64,000 nt of DNA from Hyalangium ruber (GTDB lineage: Bacteria; Myxococcota; Myxococcia; Myxococcales; Myxococcaceae): contig NZ_JAXIVS010000001.1 in NCBI RefSeq assembly GCF_034259325.1, positions 620,001-684,000 on the forward strand, written 5' to 3'. The position numbers were made by a program, and so were the translations under genes. Shown one piece after another: positions 43,377 through 55,291 of the stretch (positions are counted from its first letter, which is position 1; every line of letters begins with the position of its first letter). Below the pieces are notes generated by a model, which saw only the letters and a list, made by a program, of their open reading frames with translations, did not search any database and was not told the DNA's origin.

Positions 43377-43390
43377 GTGCCGCGCCTCCA

Positions 43391-43418
43391 GTGCCAATGA
43401 TGGCACCGACTCTGGCAC
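43391..43418. promoter_or_regulatory. Candidate operator of the toxin-antitoxin operon
   Basis: GTGCCA-ATGA-TGGCAC (43391-43406) is an inverted repeat with 6-base arms and a 4-base centre; a third TGGCAC half-site follows at 43413-43418, spaced one helical turn (12 bases) from the second. It lies 15 bases before the antitoxin ATG, where a Phd-type autorepressor would bind. Confidence 0.6.
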
Positions 43419-43547
43419 CACGCTACCCGTGGACGGACGGATTTCGCCCCTTCCCCTGGCTGTGGGGTTGTCTCCGGGCTCACCCGTGCGGTAGTCACGA
43501 AGGGTTGGCTCCGTTGGACCCCCACCCTCCCGCCGAGACGCCTCCGA

Positions 43548-45002
43548 ATGGCCGAGACTCCTTCCGCGACGAGCAATCGCTTCCCGCCGCAGATTCCCTT
43601 CATCATCGGCAACGAGGCGTGTGAGCGCTTCAGCTTCTACGGGATGCGGAACATCCTCACGGTGTTCCTCATCGACTACCTGCTGAAGAACGCCAACCCA
43701 GACCCGGGCGCCCGCGAGGCGATGGCCAAGTCGTACTTCCACCTCTTCATGTCCGGGGTCTACTTCTTCCCGCTCTTCGGCGGGTACTTCGCGGACCGCT
43801 TCTTCGGCAAGTACCGCATCATCCTCTGGCTGAGCCTGCTGTACTGCGTGGGCCACGCCTGTCTGGCTGTCTTCGAGCACAGCCCCGCCGGCTTCTACAC
43901 GGGCCTGTTCCTCATCGCCCTGGGCTCGGGCGGCATCAAGCCGTGCGTCTCCGCCATGGTGGGCGACCAGTTCACCGCCGAGAACAAGCACCTGATGAAG
44001 AAGGTCTTCGCCATCTTCTACTGGTCCATCAACTTCGGCTCGTTCTTCGCCTCGCTGATCATCCCCTGGACCCTCAAGAACTACGGGCCCTCGGTCGCCT
44101 TCGGCATTCCCGGCGTGCTGATGTTCATCGCCACCATCATCTACTGGGCCGGCCGGCGCCACTACGTCGTCGTCCCGCCCAGCGGCCGCAACCCGAACTC
44201 CTTCGGCGCGGTCATGAGCACGGCGTTCCTCAACTTCAGCCAGCGACCGGACCGCAAGGACTGGCTCTCCGGCGCGCGCAAGAAGCACCCCGAGGAGTCC
44301 ATCGAGGGCGTGCGCGCCGTCTTCCGCATCAACATGCTGCTGATGCCCACCATCCCCTTCTTCTGGATGCTCTTCGACCAGAAGGCCTCCACCTGGGTGG
44401 TACAGGCGCGCTCCATGGATCCGAAGGTCGGCGACTTCACCTTCCAGGCGAGCCAGATGCAGTTCGTGAACCCCGCGCTGGTGATGATCCTCATCCCCGT
44501 GCTCACCGGCGTGGTCTACCCCGCCTTCCAGCGGATGGGCTGGGAGCTCACCCCGCTGCGCCGCATGCCCATGGGGCTCATCATCGGCGCGTTCTCGTTC
44601 GTCATCGCCGGCTTCTACCAGGTGCTCATGGAGGGCGGCACGACGCTCAACATCACCTGGCAGATCCTCCCGTACATCGTGCTCACGCTGGCGGAGATCC
44701 TCGTGTCCACCACGGGCCTGGAGTTCGCGTACACGCAGGCCCCGCGCGAGATGAAGAGCGTGGTGCAGAGCCTGTGGCTGCTCAACACCACCCTGGCCAA
44801 CGTGGCGGTGGCCATCGCCGCCGCGCTCAACATCTTCACCGGCTCGGCCCAGTTCTTCTTCTACGCGGGCATGGCGGTGGTGGCCGGCATCGGCATGGCC
44901 TTCATGGCCACCCGCTACAAGGTCCACGACTACTACCAGGAGGCCAAGCCCATCCCCGTGGGCGAGCACGCCGCTCCGGACCTGGCTACCAAGGGCAGCT
45001 GA
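43548..45002 (+). CDS. POT-family proton-dependent oligopeptide transporter
   Basis: A 484-residue inner-membrane protein of the major facilitator superfamily, PTR2/POT branch. The family signature ExxERFxYYG is present as NEACERFSFYGMRNILTVF near residue 23. Other conserved stretches are FFPLFGGYFADRFFGKYR, the PTR2 motif LFLIALGSGGIKPCVSAMVG with DQF, and FAIFYWSINFGSFFASL. About 12 membrane helices are visible. It imports di- or tripeptides with protons, in line with the predatory, proteolytic life of myxobacteria. It is divergent from the antitoxin and converges on the kinase gene with a 12-base gap. Confidence 0.93.
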   Translation: MAETPSATSNRFPPQIPFIIGNEACERFSFYGMRNILTVFLIDYLLKNANPDPGAREAMAKSYFHLFMSGVYFFPLFGGYFADRFFGKYRIILWLSLLYCVGHACLAVFEHSPAGFYTGLFLIALGSGGIKPCVSAMVGDQFTAENKHLMKKVFAIFYWSINFGSFFASLIIPWTLKNYGPSVAFGIPGVLMFIATIIYWAGRRHYVVVPPSGRNPNSFGAVMSTAFLNFSQRPDRKDWLSGARKKHPEESIEGVRAVFRINMLLMPTIPFFWMLFDQKASTWVVQARSMDPKVGDFTFQASQMQFVNPALVMILIPVLTGVVYPAFQRMGWELTPLRRMPMGLIIGAFSFVIAGFYQVLMEGGTTLNITWQILPYIVLTLAEILVSTTGLEFAYTQAPREMKSVVQSLWLLNTTLANVAVAIAAALNIFTGSAQFFFYAGMAVVAGIGMAFMATRYKVHDYYQEAKPIPVGEHAAPDLATKGS

Positions 45003-45014
45003 CCGAGCAGCGGC

Positions 45015-47911
<2,897 letters not shown>

Positions 47912-47915
<4 letters not shown>

Positions 47916-48703
47916 CGCTTCTGTCCTTCCGTGATCAGGAGCACAGAATACTTCAAGGCATCCGGATCGGACAGCAGCCCCAGGTACCGCTCACAGAAGG
48001 CCGAGTAGGCCTCTTTTCCACCGAAGGCGGGGACCATCAGCGGCTCGAGCGTCGCGAAGCGCTGGCGCCAGTCGTCGAGCAAGCGAGCATCCGCCGCGCC
48101 CGCCACGAGCCACGTGGGCGCCAAGTGTACTCGGATCTGCTCCAGGCCCGCCTTGCGGTAAAAATGGAACATCTTGCGTCCCACGTGGAGATCGAATCCG
48201 GCGGCCGCGACCACCGCCGCGAACTTGCGACCGTCCGCCTCGAGCTCCGCAGGGAAAGGCCAGTTGAGCTGACCCATACCGTCCACATCGGAGACGACAA
48301 CCCGGCCACCCGGGCGAGTCACGCGGATGAGCTCCGCCAGCGCACCCTGCGGGTCGGGCAGATACTCGAGGACGAACTGACACCACACGTAGTCGAACGT
48401 GTCGGAGGGCAGATCCATCTTCCGGACATCGCCCTGCTTGAACGAGCACTGGGGCAGCGCGGCACAGTGGGCTCGCGCCTCGGCGAGCCGCTGTGGGTGC
48501 AGATCCACCCCCAGCACGCTCCCTTGGGGGCCGACCCGCTCTCCCATGACGGCGGAGATGATTCCGGGGCCACAGCCGGCATCCAGGGCCTTCATGCCCG
48601 GGGCCAGGCCCGTGGTGATCAGGTGACCGTGTACTGGCAGCGCCTTCGCCTGCTCCGCGAGCCGCCGAGCCTCCGCCTCCGACTCCATCAGGTAACCACT
48701 CAA
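47912..48703 (-). CDS. SAM-dependent class I methyltransferase
   Basis: A 263-residue cytoplasmic methyltransferase. Motif I is MKALDAGCGPGIISAVMGER with the SAM-binding Gly-rich loop, followed by the acidic end of strand 2 in VLGVDLHPQRLAEA, motif II-like CSFKQGDVRKMDLP, FDYVWCQFVLEYLPDPQGAL and VTRPGGRVVVSD. The substrate is unknown; the closest general type is the Methyltransf_11/25 fold. The start is TTG (complement of 48701-48703) with GAGGAG 8 bases upstream, giving LSGYLMESEAEARRLAEQAK; this TTG overlaps the stop of the PilZ gene (TTGA). Both neighbours are signalling proteins, so a role in modifying a signalling partner or metabolite is plausible but unproven. Confidence 0.88.
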
Positions 48704-51114
48704 GCTGCTTGCTCCTCGTTTCGGCCCATGTGTCGGGCAGCGCGATCTTGCAGGCGCTCGAAGACGGCGGCCATCAACATGTGCCAGGTGCGCGTGACAC
48801 TGCGGTGTCCCGTCCACTGAGCCACACGGCAGTGCCAGCGGAAGCCCAGCGACACCAGGCTCTCCACCTCATCATCCTGCACCAGCGCCAGCGCCGAGCC
48901 CTTACCCTGCTCGCGGTAGTGGTCCACGCAGCGCACCGCGAGCGCCTCGCGGGCCTCAGGAGCGCGGGGGTGCAGCGGATCCGGCACGACGTAGGAGAAG
49001 GCCGACGTCATCTCCGGCCAGCTCAGGCCCGGCGAGGCCTCCTCGGCCAGCGCCATGGCGATGGGCGCGTCGTCCCCGTCCACCACGAAGAGGGAGCGCC
49101 CGCGCTTCAGCCCATGGGCGCCGTAGCGCGAGGCCAGCGTGGGCAGCTCCGCCTCGCGGGCCATCAGGTCATCTGCCAGCAGTTGCACCACGTCGCCGCG
49201 CGCGCGGATGTGGCCCTCCAGCCATTGCAGGTCCGCCGCCGTGGCCCGCCGCACCTGGGGCAGCTCCTTGCGCGCCCGCAGCGGCTGGGTGAAGGCCAGG
49301 CGCGTGTAGTTCAGCGTCCGCAGGTCGGTGAGCCCCTCGCGGTGCATGGAGCGGGCGATCCACCCGAAGACGCGGTCCGGCCACTTGTTCTGGATGCGCC
49401 AGTAGATGCGCAGGTACTGCAGATCCTCGAGCGCCTCCGCGTAGTCCACGCAGAGGGCGGACAGGTCGCGGGAGATGCTCTCGCCCCGGCGCACCGTGGG
49501 CAGCACCATCAGGTGCTGCATCATCCACGTGCGCGAGTGGGTGCGTACCCCGGACACGTGGCCGATGAGCTTGGGCCCGTCGTAGTAGACGAAGGTGCGC
49601 GCCAGCCCCTCGTTCACCGTGGCCAGCTTGTGGTGCGTGTCCTCCAGCACCTCCATGTGCGGCCCTTCCTCGAAGGGATAGTCGGGGTGGAACAGGTGTA
49701 CCGCCTGCACCAGCCCCCAGATGTTGCGGAAGGGCTCGGAGCGCCCGTCGCGCACCTGGGGGCAGCTCGCCTGGACGAAGGCGTTGATGACCGCCTGTCG
49801 CGCCTCGGGCAGCACGTTGAGCAGGCGCATGCCGCAGCGGAAGGGGCGCGCCAGGTCGCCGGGCGTGTGGTCCAGCAGGGGCGCGTTGTCGCGCACCTCC
49901 GCGTGGCAGGGCGCCCGCGTGCCGTCGGGCAGCACCAGCGAGACGTCATCGATGATGAGCCCCACCGGCAGCACCTCGCGCGCGGCGTCGTAGGCGAACG
50001 CCAGCCCCACCGCGTGCAGGTCCATCACCGGGTGCTCGATGCGCTCGCCGGTCAGCGGCGACACGAACGAGATGGCGAAGGGCTGATCCTCCCCCGCTCG
50101 GAAGCGCATGCTGCTGCGTCGGTGGTACAGGGCCAGGTTGCGCGGCAGCGACAGCACGAAGGCATCCGGCTCGAGGCGCAGCACGCTGGCCCAGCCCCGG
50201 TAGCTCTTGCCGCTCAGGTCGAAGACGAGCTGCACCACGTCCCCGACCGCGACGGACCATTGCTGCGGCTTCGCGCACCGCAGCACCGGGCGGAAGCCCT
50301 CGCCGTTCTCGACAAGTGTGGCGGCGAGGTCCTCCCGGCGCCTCACGCCCTGCACCAACGCGCACTGGAGCGTGGGCTGGCGCCGCAGCGCGCGACGCAG
50401 CACGGCGACCACGCGCACCATGTCATCGATGGTGGCCAGCTCCACGTAGCCGATGCTGGCCCCCGCGCGCTCGATCTGGACGCCGACGCGGAAGTAGGCC
50501 TCCCCGGGGGCGCGCTCCAGGCCGATGTGGCGCACGAAGCCGCCGCCGGTGCGCAGCACCACGCGCCCCTCGCGCTCCAGCCGGAAGTCGAACAGGCGCG
50601 TGCCCGGTGGCAGCCGCTCGATGGGCGCGTCCACGGGCAGCTTCAGCAGGAAGCCCTCGTTGCCCACGTCCAGGCAGCCGGCGCGCAGCTGCTCACCGTC
50701 CACATAGAAGGAGGCCTCCAGCCCCACCGCCGGCACGCGCGTGGAGCCGCGCTGGCGCAGCAGCTCGCGGAGGCTTCGCGCCACCTCGTCCACCGAGAGC
50801 GTCGGATCCACCGTGTGGAACTCGTGCCCCTCGGCCGCGGCGTCCACCAGCTCGCGCATCGCGTCGGCCTGCGAGCGCGGACACAGGAACACTCGCATCG
50901 CCCGCGGCGCCAGCCGGTCCAGATCCTTGATGAAGCGCCGGGCCTCCAGCGCGTCGGCGAGCACCACATCCGGCACGCGCTCCGCCATCGTGCGGGCCGC
51001 GTCATCTCTCGAGGAGACCGCGATGATCTGCCGAGGAGCTAGCGCTGCTACCAGACCCTCACGCAGCTTCGGGTCCGGGTGAACGATGAGCACCGACTGC
51101 TCATGCGCCAGCAT
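48700..51114 (-). CDS. Receiver-like, PilZ and acetyltransferase-like multidomain protein
   Basis: An 804-residue protein. ATG 51114 has a strong AGGAGGTG 4 bases upstream. Residues of about 1-110 look like a receiver (SVLIVHPDPKLREGLVAALA, VVLADALEARRF) that lacks a clear acidic pair. A region of about 130-400 contains beta-rich, PilZ-like segments; around residue 340 RRSSMRF fits the RxxxR of a c-di-GMP-binding PilZ domain, with VMDLHAVGLAF for the D/NxSxxG motif (Ser replaced by His). The C-terminal 330 residues look like one or two GNAT acyltransferase folds (HVSGVRTHSRTWMMQHLMVL; then LKRGRSLFVVDGDDAPIAMA). It is first in the three-gene operon. Confidence 0.8.
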   Translation of the reverse strand: MLAHEQSVLIVHPDPKLREGLVAALAPRQIIAVSSRDDAARTMAERVPDVVLADALEARRFIKDLDRLAPRAMRVFLCPRSQADAMRELVDAAAEGHEFHTVDPTLSVDEVARSLRELLRQRGSTRVPAVGLEASFYVDGEQLRAGCLDVGNEGFLLKLPVDAPIERLPPGTRLFDFRLEREGRVVLRTGGGFVRHIGLERAPGEAYFRVGVQIERAGASIGYVELATIDDMVRVVAVLRRALRRQPTLQCALVQGVRRREDLAATLVENGEGFRPVLRCAKPQQWSVAVGDVVQLVFDLSGKSYRGWASVLRLEPDAFVLSLPRNLALYHRRSSMRFRAGEDQPFAISFVSPLTGERIEHPVMDLHAVGLAFAYDAAREVLPVGLIIDDVSLVLPDGTRAPCHAEVRDNAPLLDHTPGDLARPFRCGMRLLNVLPEARQAVINAFVQASCPQVRDGRSEPFRNIWGLVQAVHLFHPDYPFEEGPHMEVLEDTHHKLATVNEGLARTFVYYDGPKLIGHVSGVRTHSRTWMMQHLMVLPTVRRGESISRDLSALCVDYAEALEDLQYLRIYWRIQNKWPDRVFGWIARSMHREGLTDLRTLNYTRLAFTQPLRARKELPQVRRATAADLQWLEGHIRARGDVVQLLADDLMAREAELPTLASRYGAHGLKRGRSLFVVDGDDAPIAMALAEEASPGLSWPEMTSAFSYVVPDPLHPRAPEAREALAVRCVDHYREQGKGSALALVQDDEVESLVSLGFRWHCRVAQWTGHRSVTRTWHMLMAAVFERLQDRAARHMGRNEEQAA

Positions 51115-51446
51115 CAACACCTCCTGAAGCGCGCGCCAAGGGTGCTCTGCCACGCCTGCCTCATCACGGCCTCTCCATGCGCGCCAGGGAGCGCCCTGAC
51201 CTCCACCCGTGGCGTGGTCAAGGCGCTAAGGGAGCGACGCAAAACCGTAGCCGCTTTCCGCAGTGAAGAAAAGTTGGCCCGATGGGTTCTCCTCCGAGCA
51301 TTGGAAAACCTGTCGGGTTTGTTTGTCTCGCGTAAAAGACACGTATTCCAGAGTCACCTGAGGCTTGCCGGCATGCTGGGAAAGGTTCGCTTGCGGGCAT
51401 TGGCCATTCCCCGCTGGGCCGGTTAAATCATTCCGCAGGAGGAGAC
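51115..51446. other. Divergent intergenic region of 332 bases
   Basis: Between the divergent PilZ operon and nadA. Besides the PilZ gene's ribosome-binding site and the nadA promoter candidate, I see no gene, no clear hairpin with a U-tract and no known riboswitch. The stretch 51240-51345 is AT-richer than the rest of the window, as expected of promoter DNA for both directions. Confidence 0.5.
51400..51428 (+). promoter_or_regulatory. Candidate promoter of nadA
   Basis: TTGGCC (51400-51405) and TTAAAT (51423-51428) are 17 bases apart, close to a housekeeping -35/-10 pair. Transcription would begin about 10-12 bases before the AGGAGGAG ribosome-binding site, giving a very short leader without room for a riboswitch. 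Confidence 0.45.
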
Positions 51447-52376
51447 ATGGGCGCCGAGACGGACTACGAGTCAAAAATCCAGGAGCTGAAGCGATCGCTC
51501 AACGCGGTCATCCTGGCGCACTATTACCAAGAGAGTGAAATCCAGGACGTTGCTGACTTCGTGGGCGATAGCCTGGCCCTGGCTCAAGCGGCGGCGAAGA
51601 CGACCGCGGACGTCATCGTCTTCTGCGGCGTCCACTTCATGGCGGAGACGGCGAAGATCCTCAATCCGGCGAAGCAGGTGCTGCTGCCGGATCTCAAGGC
51701 TGGCTGCTCGCTGTCCGACCGTTGCCCTCCCGCGGCCTTCAAGGCCTTCAAGGACAAGCACCCCGACGCGTTCGTGGTGAGCTACGTGAACAGCTCCGCG
51801 GCGGTGAAGGCGATGAGCGACGTCATCTGCACGTCCTCCAACGCGGTGAAGATCGTCAACCAGGTGCCCAAGGACCGGCAGATCCTCTTCGCGCCGGATC
51901 AGCACCTGGGCCGACATGTGATGAAGCAGACAGGCCGGGACATGGTGCTGTGGCCGGGCAGCTGCATCGTCCATGAGATCTTCAGCGAGAAGAAGCTGGT
52001 GCAGCTCAAGGTGGAGCACCCAGAGGCCGAGGTGGTGGCCCACCCCGAGTGCGAGGCGGCGGTGCTGCGCCACGCGGACTTCATCGGCTCCACCAAGGGC
52101 ATCCTCGACTACGTGGTGGCCAGCCCGAAGCAGAAGTTCATCGTGGTGACAGAGGCCGGCATCATCCACCAGATGCAGCTCAAGGCGCCGCAGAAGACCT
52201 ATATCCCGGCGCCGCCGGACAACGGGTGCGCGTGCAACGAGTGCCCGTACATGCGGCTCAACACGATGGAGAAGCTGTACCGCTGCATGCGGGACCGGAC
52301 CCCCGAGCTGGTGCTTCCCGCGGACCTCCAGCACGCCGCGCGGGCCCCGCTCCAGCGGATGTTGGAATGGTCCTGA
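51447..52376 (+). CDS. nadA: Quinolinate synthase A
   Basis: Condenses iminoaspartate and dihydroxyacetone phosphate to quinolinate in de novo NAD synthesis. The 309-residue length is normal for the shorter NadA type. Conserved pieces are [20 protein letters not shown] near the N terminus, [15 protein letters not shown], the first cluster Cys in [29 protein letters not shown] with the second Cys, VAHPECE, and the third Cys region [17 protein letters not shown], which together hold the 4Fe-4S cluster. AGGAGGAG lies 5 bases before the ATG. nadB and nadC are not in the window. Confidence 0.97.
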   Translation: MGAETDYESKIQELKRSLNAVILAHYYQESEIQDVADFVGDSLALAQAAAKTTADVIVFCGVHFMAETAKILNPAKQVLLPDLKAGCSLSDRCPPAAFKAFKDKHPDAFVVSYVNSSAAVKAMSDVICTSSNAVKIVNQVPKDRQILFAPDQHLGRHVMKQTGRDMVLWPGSCIVHEIFSEKKLVQLKVEHPEAEVVAHPECEAAVLRHADFIGSTKGILDYVVASPKQKFIVVTEAGIIHQMQLKAPQKTYIPAPPDNGCACNECPYMRLNTMEKLYRCMRDRTPELVLPADLQHAARAPLQRMLEWS

Positions 52377-52390
52377 CGCGAGGCGTCGTC

Positions 52391-52409
52391 GGACAACAGA
52401 GTGTTGTCC
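52391..52409 (+). terminator. Hairpin downstream of nadA
   Basis: GGACAACA-GAG-TGTTGTCC is a perfect 8-bp stem with a 3-base loop, 14 bases after the nadA stop, followed by TT only. It is probably the nadA transcript end or a processing hairpin. Confidence 0.5.
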
Positions 52410-52469
52410 TTCACAGCAACCCGAAAATCGCTTCTTGCGCCCGAAAGGCCAGGGTGCGATGGAGCACGC

Positions 52470-53072
52470 GTGGGATTCCGATTCCTTTCCGTGCCCGGTC
52501 ACCGCGTCGTCGAGCACCCTCGCGCGCTGCCGGATGAAGACCGCCTCGAGCCGGAGCTTCCTCCCCTTCCCGAGGCAGTAGAGCGCGCCCTCGCGGGGGC
52601 AGAGTTCCGCGACGTACGCGCCCGTGACCGGCTGCGCGCCCTGCTGCAGGGCGATCGGCCGCCCAAGCTGGGCTCGCCCGGCAAGGGCTTCGGCCCGTCG
52701 GCCGTGTTCGCCCAGCCTCCGAATGATCTGCCGGCGATGCTGCGCCTGGCGGACGAGCTGGAGATGCTGGCCCGCCGCGAGGCCGGTGAGCGCGCCTTGG
52801 TGTGGAAGTGCACGGAGTGCGCTGCCCGCTACGCCGTGCCCGTCTCGCTGGTGCGCCCGGTGTCCATCCGCTGCGAGCGGTGTGGCAACCCGGTGGAGCT
52901 CAACGTTCAGCGCAGCCTGGGTGAAGAGGCGCTGGTGGACCCGTTCCTCGGCGCGGTGAACAACTGCCGCCAGGAGCTGGCCTCCTTCTTCCGCGAGGCG
53001 ATGGCCCGCGGCTGGCCGGTGCTGGTGTCCGAAAACGCACGCGCCCCCGTCGCGAGCGACGAGGGCGAGTAG
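52470..53072 (+). CDS. Hypothetical zinc-ribbon protein
   Basis: A 200-residue protein read from GTG 52470 with GGAG 5 bases upstream, start GFRFLSVPGHRVVEHPRALP. The N-terminal half is acidic and helical. Near residues 115-140 two CxxC pairs, CTECAARYAVPVSL and IRCERCGNPVEL, form a zinc ribbon of the type found at the N terminus of many myxobacterial regulators (MJ0042-like). The C-terminal part (FFREAMARGWPVLVSENARA) is not recognised. An upstream ATG at about 52401 is in frame but gives a non-protein-like extension across the nadA hairpin. It converges on the Cys-rich gene. Confidence 0.72.
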   Translation: MGFRFLSVPGHRVVEHPRALPDEDRLEPELPPLPEAVERALAGAEFRDVRARDRLRALLQGDRPPKLGSPGKGFGPSAVFAQPPNDLPAMLRLADELEMLARREAGERALVWKCTECAARYAVPVSLVRPVSIRCERCGNPVELNVQRSLGEEALVDPFLGAVNNCRQELASFFREAMARGWPVLVSENARAPVASDEGE

Positions 53073-53099
53073 GAGCGGCTCAAGGGCCGTGGCTGCTGA

Positions 53100-53465
53100 T
53101 CAGATGAAGACGCCGGCGGACGCGTCGTAGCGCGCGTCCTCGAGCTTCAGGGCCGGAGTGGACTCGCGCAGCGCGTCCACCACCTGGCGCCGGGGCTTCT
53201 GGCACTTGGAGCACTCGCACTGGCCCTTCTTGCAGGTGCAGTCGGCCTTGCTGCCGCACTGGCACTTGGCGCTCAGCAGCTCATCCACTTCCTTCAGTGG
53301 GTTCTGCGTCGGGAGCGCCTGCGGGGCCGCGCCGTCCTTCTTCACCTCGGGCGTGGCCGCCTGGGCCTTCTTCGCGTGGGCCTCGCAAGCGTGCCCCACG
53401 CCCGGTGCGAGCAGCACGCCACCCGCCATCCACAGGGCAGCCACCGTCATGCCGATGCGCTTCAT
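53100..53465 (-). CDS. Exported cysteine-rich, metallothionein-like small protein
   Basis: A 121-residue protein with a signal peptide (MTVAALWMAGGVLLAPGVGH, cleavage near ACEA). After a Lys/Ala/Pro linker, about residues 67-88 hold CQCGSKADCTCKKGQCECSK and a further Cys: eight cysteines in about 22 residues arranged as CxC and CxxC groups, the pattern of metal-thiolate proteins. The C-terminal 30 residues are ordinary. GGAGG is 6 bases before the ATG. A role in binding copper, zinc or another soft metal in the periplasm or outside the cell is inferred from the cysteines only; I cannot name a family. It is divergent from the GT-C-like gene. Confidence 0.75.
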   Translation of the reverse strand: MKRIGMTVAALWMAGGVLLAPGVGHACEAHAKKAQAATPEVKKDGAAPQALPTQNPLKEVDELLSAKCQCGSKADCTCKKGQCECSKCQKPRRQVVDALRESTPALKLEDARYDASAGVFI

Positions 53466-53649
53466 CTGAATCCTCCTTCGGGCAACAGCTTGCTACAGCC
53501 TGAACACAGCGAACGCGAGCGCCTATACCGCAGCACCCCGTTCCTGCCAAGCACCTTATCACACTTCCGCCCACCTGTAACCCGCCTGAGTCGCGCGGTG
53601 TCGTTGTCTCGCGACCTGGAGGGGCAGCGCATACAGTCCGCCCGCCCCT

Positions 53650-55212
53650 GTGTCCGACCGAATCGACCGCGCCCTGTACGCCGCCGCCCTGTTGCTGGGA
53701 GTGCTGCCCCTGTGGGTGGCGCGGCAGTTGCCCATGGTGGACCTGCCCCAGCACCTGCACCTCATCTCGGTGCTGCACCGGCTGGATGATCCGACGACGC
53801 TCTACCCGCAGTTCTTCGACGCGCGGAACACGTTCACCCCGTACCTGGGCTACTACTACCTCGTCAGCGCGCTGAACTGGCTGCTGCCCCTGGAGACGGC
53901 CAACCGCCTGTTCCTCAGCGCCTACGTGGCGGGGCTGCCGCTGTCGCTCGCCTTCCTGCTGCGGGCCCTGGACCGGCCCGTGTGGCCCTCGCTGCTGGCG
54001 CTGCCGTTCGCCTATGGCGACAGCTTCGCGTGGGGCTTCGTCAACTACTGCGCCTCGCTGCCGCTGGCCCTGCTGTGCTGCGGCCTCTTCGTTCGCACGC
54101 TCACGCACGTGCCCCGGCGCCGCATGTGGGGGGCATGGCTGGCGGTGTGTCTCGTCGCCGTGTTGATCTTCCACGTGCAGGCCTTCTTCTTCCTCGCGCT
54201 CGGGCTGCCCTGGCTGCTGTTCACCACCCGCGTGCCCGAGGACGCCGAGGCGCGGGGCTGGCGCGCGCGGCTGCGGCCTCGCCTCCCCGTGCTCGCGGGC
54301 GTGGCACCCGGCGTGGTCCTGTTCCTGGGATGGGCAGCGCTGCGGCTCGGCGAGCCCGCGGACATCGCCCCCGGCCAGCCGTGGAAGGCCTGGGGCCCGC
54401 TCTTGTCCGAGCAGAACCTCGCCTTCAAGCCCTTCGCGCAGAACCGGGAGGAGCTGTTCCAGGTCCTCGCCAACCTCTTCCACGACGGCTCGGATCGGTG
54501 GGCGCTGTATGCCGTGGGCGCGGTGGCGCTGGCGGGGCTGGGGCTGAGCCTCGTGTTCCGAGTGACGGGCTCGGAAGGGGCGGTGGCGCGCTTCCGGCTG
54601 CTGGGGCTGGGGCTGATCGCGCTCGCGCTCTACTTCCTGCTGCCCTTCGATATCCGCGGGTACATCTACTATCTCAACACGCGCTACGCGCACCTGGCCG
54701 CCGCGCTGCTCGTCGCCAGCGTGCCCCTCACGCCACCAGCGCTCCAGCGCTACCTCCTGTGGGCGAGCGCTGCCTGCGCGCTGATGCTGGGCCTGGTGCT
54801 GGGCCGAGGCTTCCGCGCCTTCTCTCGCGAGGCCGCTGAGTGGGATGGACTCGTGGCGGCCACCGCGCCCAAGCCTCGGGTGATGGGGCTCATCTACGAC
54901 ACCGGCTCCCGCGTGGTGCGCTTCCCCGTCTTCCTCCATGGCGCCGCGGTGCTCGCCCGCGCTCGGGGCGGCGTCACCAACTTCAGCTTCGCCCTCACGC
55001 CCCACTCGCCCTTGCGCTACCGGGACATGGTCCCCCCCACCTTCCCATCCGAGTGGCGGCCGGGTGACTTCGACTACGCCTCGCAGGGCACCTTCTACGA
55101 TCACTTCCTCGTGCGAGGCGTCCACCCCTCGCGCATCTTCGGCCCCCGGCTCCAGTCGGAGCTGGCCGTGGCGGCGCACGAGGGAGACAGCTGGCTGGTG
55201 CGGCGCCGCTGA
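53650..55212 (+). CDS. GT-C-like polytopic membrane protein (probable glycosyltransferase family)
   Basis: A 520-residue protein starting at GTG (MSDRIDRALYAAALLLGVLP) with 9-11 predicted membrane helices. The first extracytoplasmic loop contains PMVDLPQHLHLISVLHRLDD, an acidic Asp-Leu-Pro-Gln-His motif at the place where GT-C glycosyltransferases carry their catalytic acid. The last 130 residues form a soluble domain outside the membrane (MGLIYDTGSRVVRFPVFLHG). This layout is that of lipid-linked-sugar-using glycosyltransferases or related uncharacterised membrane proteins; activity is inferred. There is no ribosome-binding site of note except GGAGGGG about 30 bases upstream, so the start is moderately certain. 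Confidence 0.7.
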   Translation: MSDRIDRALYAAALLLGVLPLWVARQLPMVDLPQHLHLISVLHRLDDPTTLYPQFFDARNTFTPYLGYYYLVSALNWLLPLETANRLFLSAYVAGLPLSLAFLLRALDRPVWPSLLALPFAYGDSFAWGFVNYCASLPLALLCCGLFVRTLTHVPRRRMWGAWLAVCLVAVLIFHVQAFFFLALGLPWLLFTTRVPEDAEARGWRARLRPRLPVLAGVAPGVVLFLGWAALRLGEPADIAPGQPWKAWGPLLSEQNLAFKPFAQNREELFQVLANLFHDGSDRWALYAVGAVALAGLGLSLVFRVTGSEGAVARFRLLGLGLIALALYFLLPFDIRGYIYYLNTRYAHLAAALLVASVPLTPPALQRYLLWASAACALMLGLVLGRGFRAFSREAAEWDGLVAATAPKPRVMGLIYDTGSRVVRFPVFLHGAAVLARARGGVTNFSFALTPHSPLRYRDMVPPTFPSEWRPGDFDYASQGTFYDHFLVRGVHPSRIFGPRLQSELAVAAHEGDSWLVRRR

Positions 55213-55291
55213 GCTTCGACTGTGGGAGAGTGAGCGGCCAGCACGGCACATGCCCCACTCCTTGCTCGGCGTGCAGTAGAAAGCACCCCGT

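Noticed and set aside
43377-44969. Possible N-terminal extension of the antitoxin frame across the POT transporter
   Set aside because: The Phd-like protein starts at 43376 with a good ribosome-binding site; the extension is the antisense of the transporter.
51115-51446. NAD-linked riboswitch ahead of nadA
   Set aside because: The promoter candidate leaves a leader of only about 20 bases, and no conserved riboswitch core is visible.
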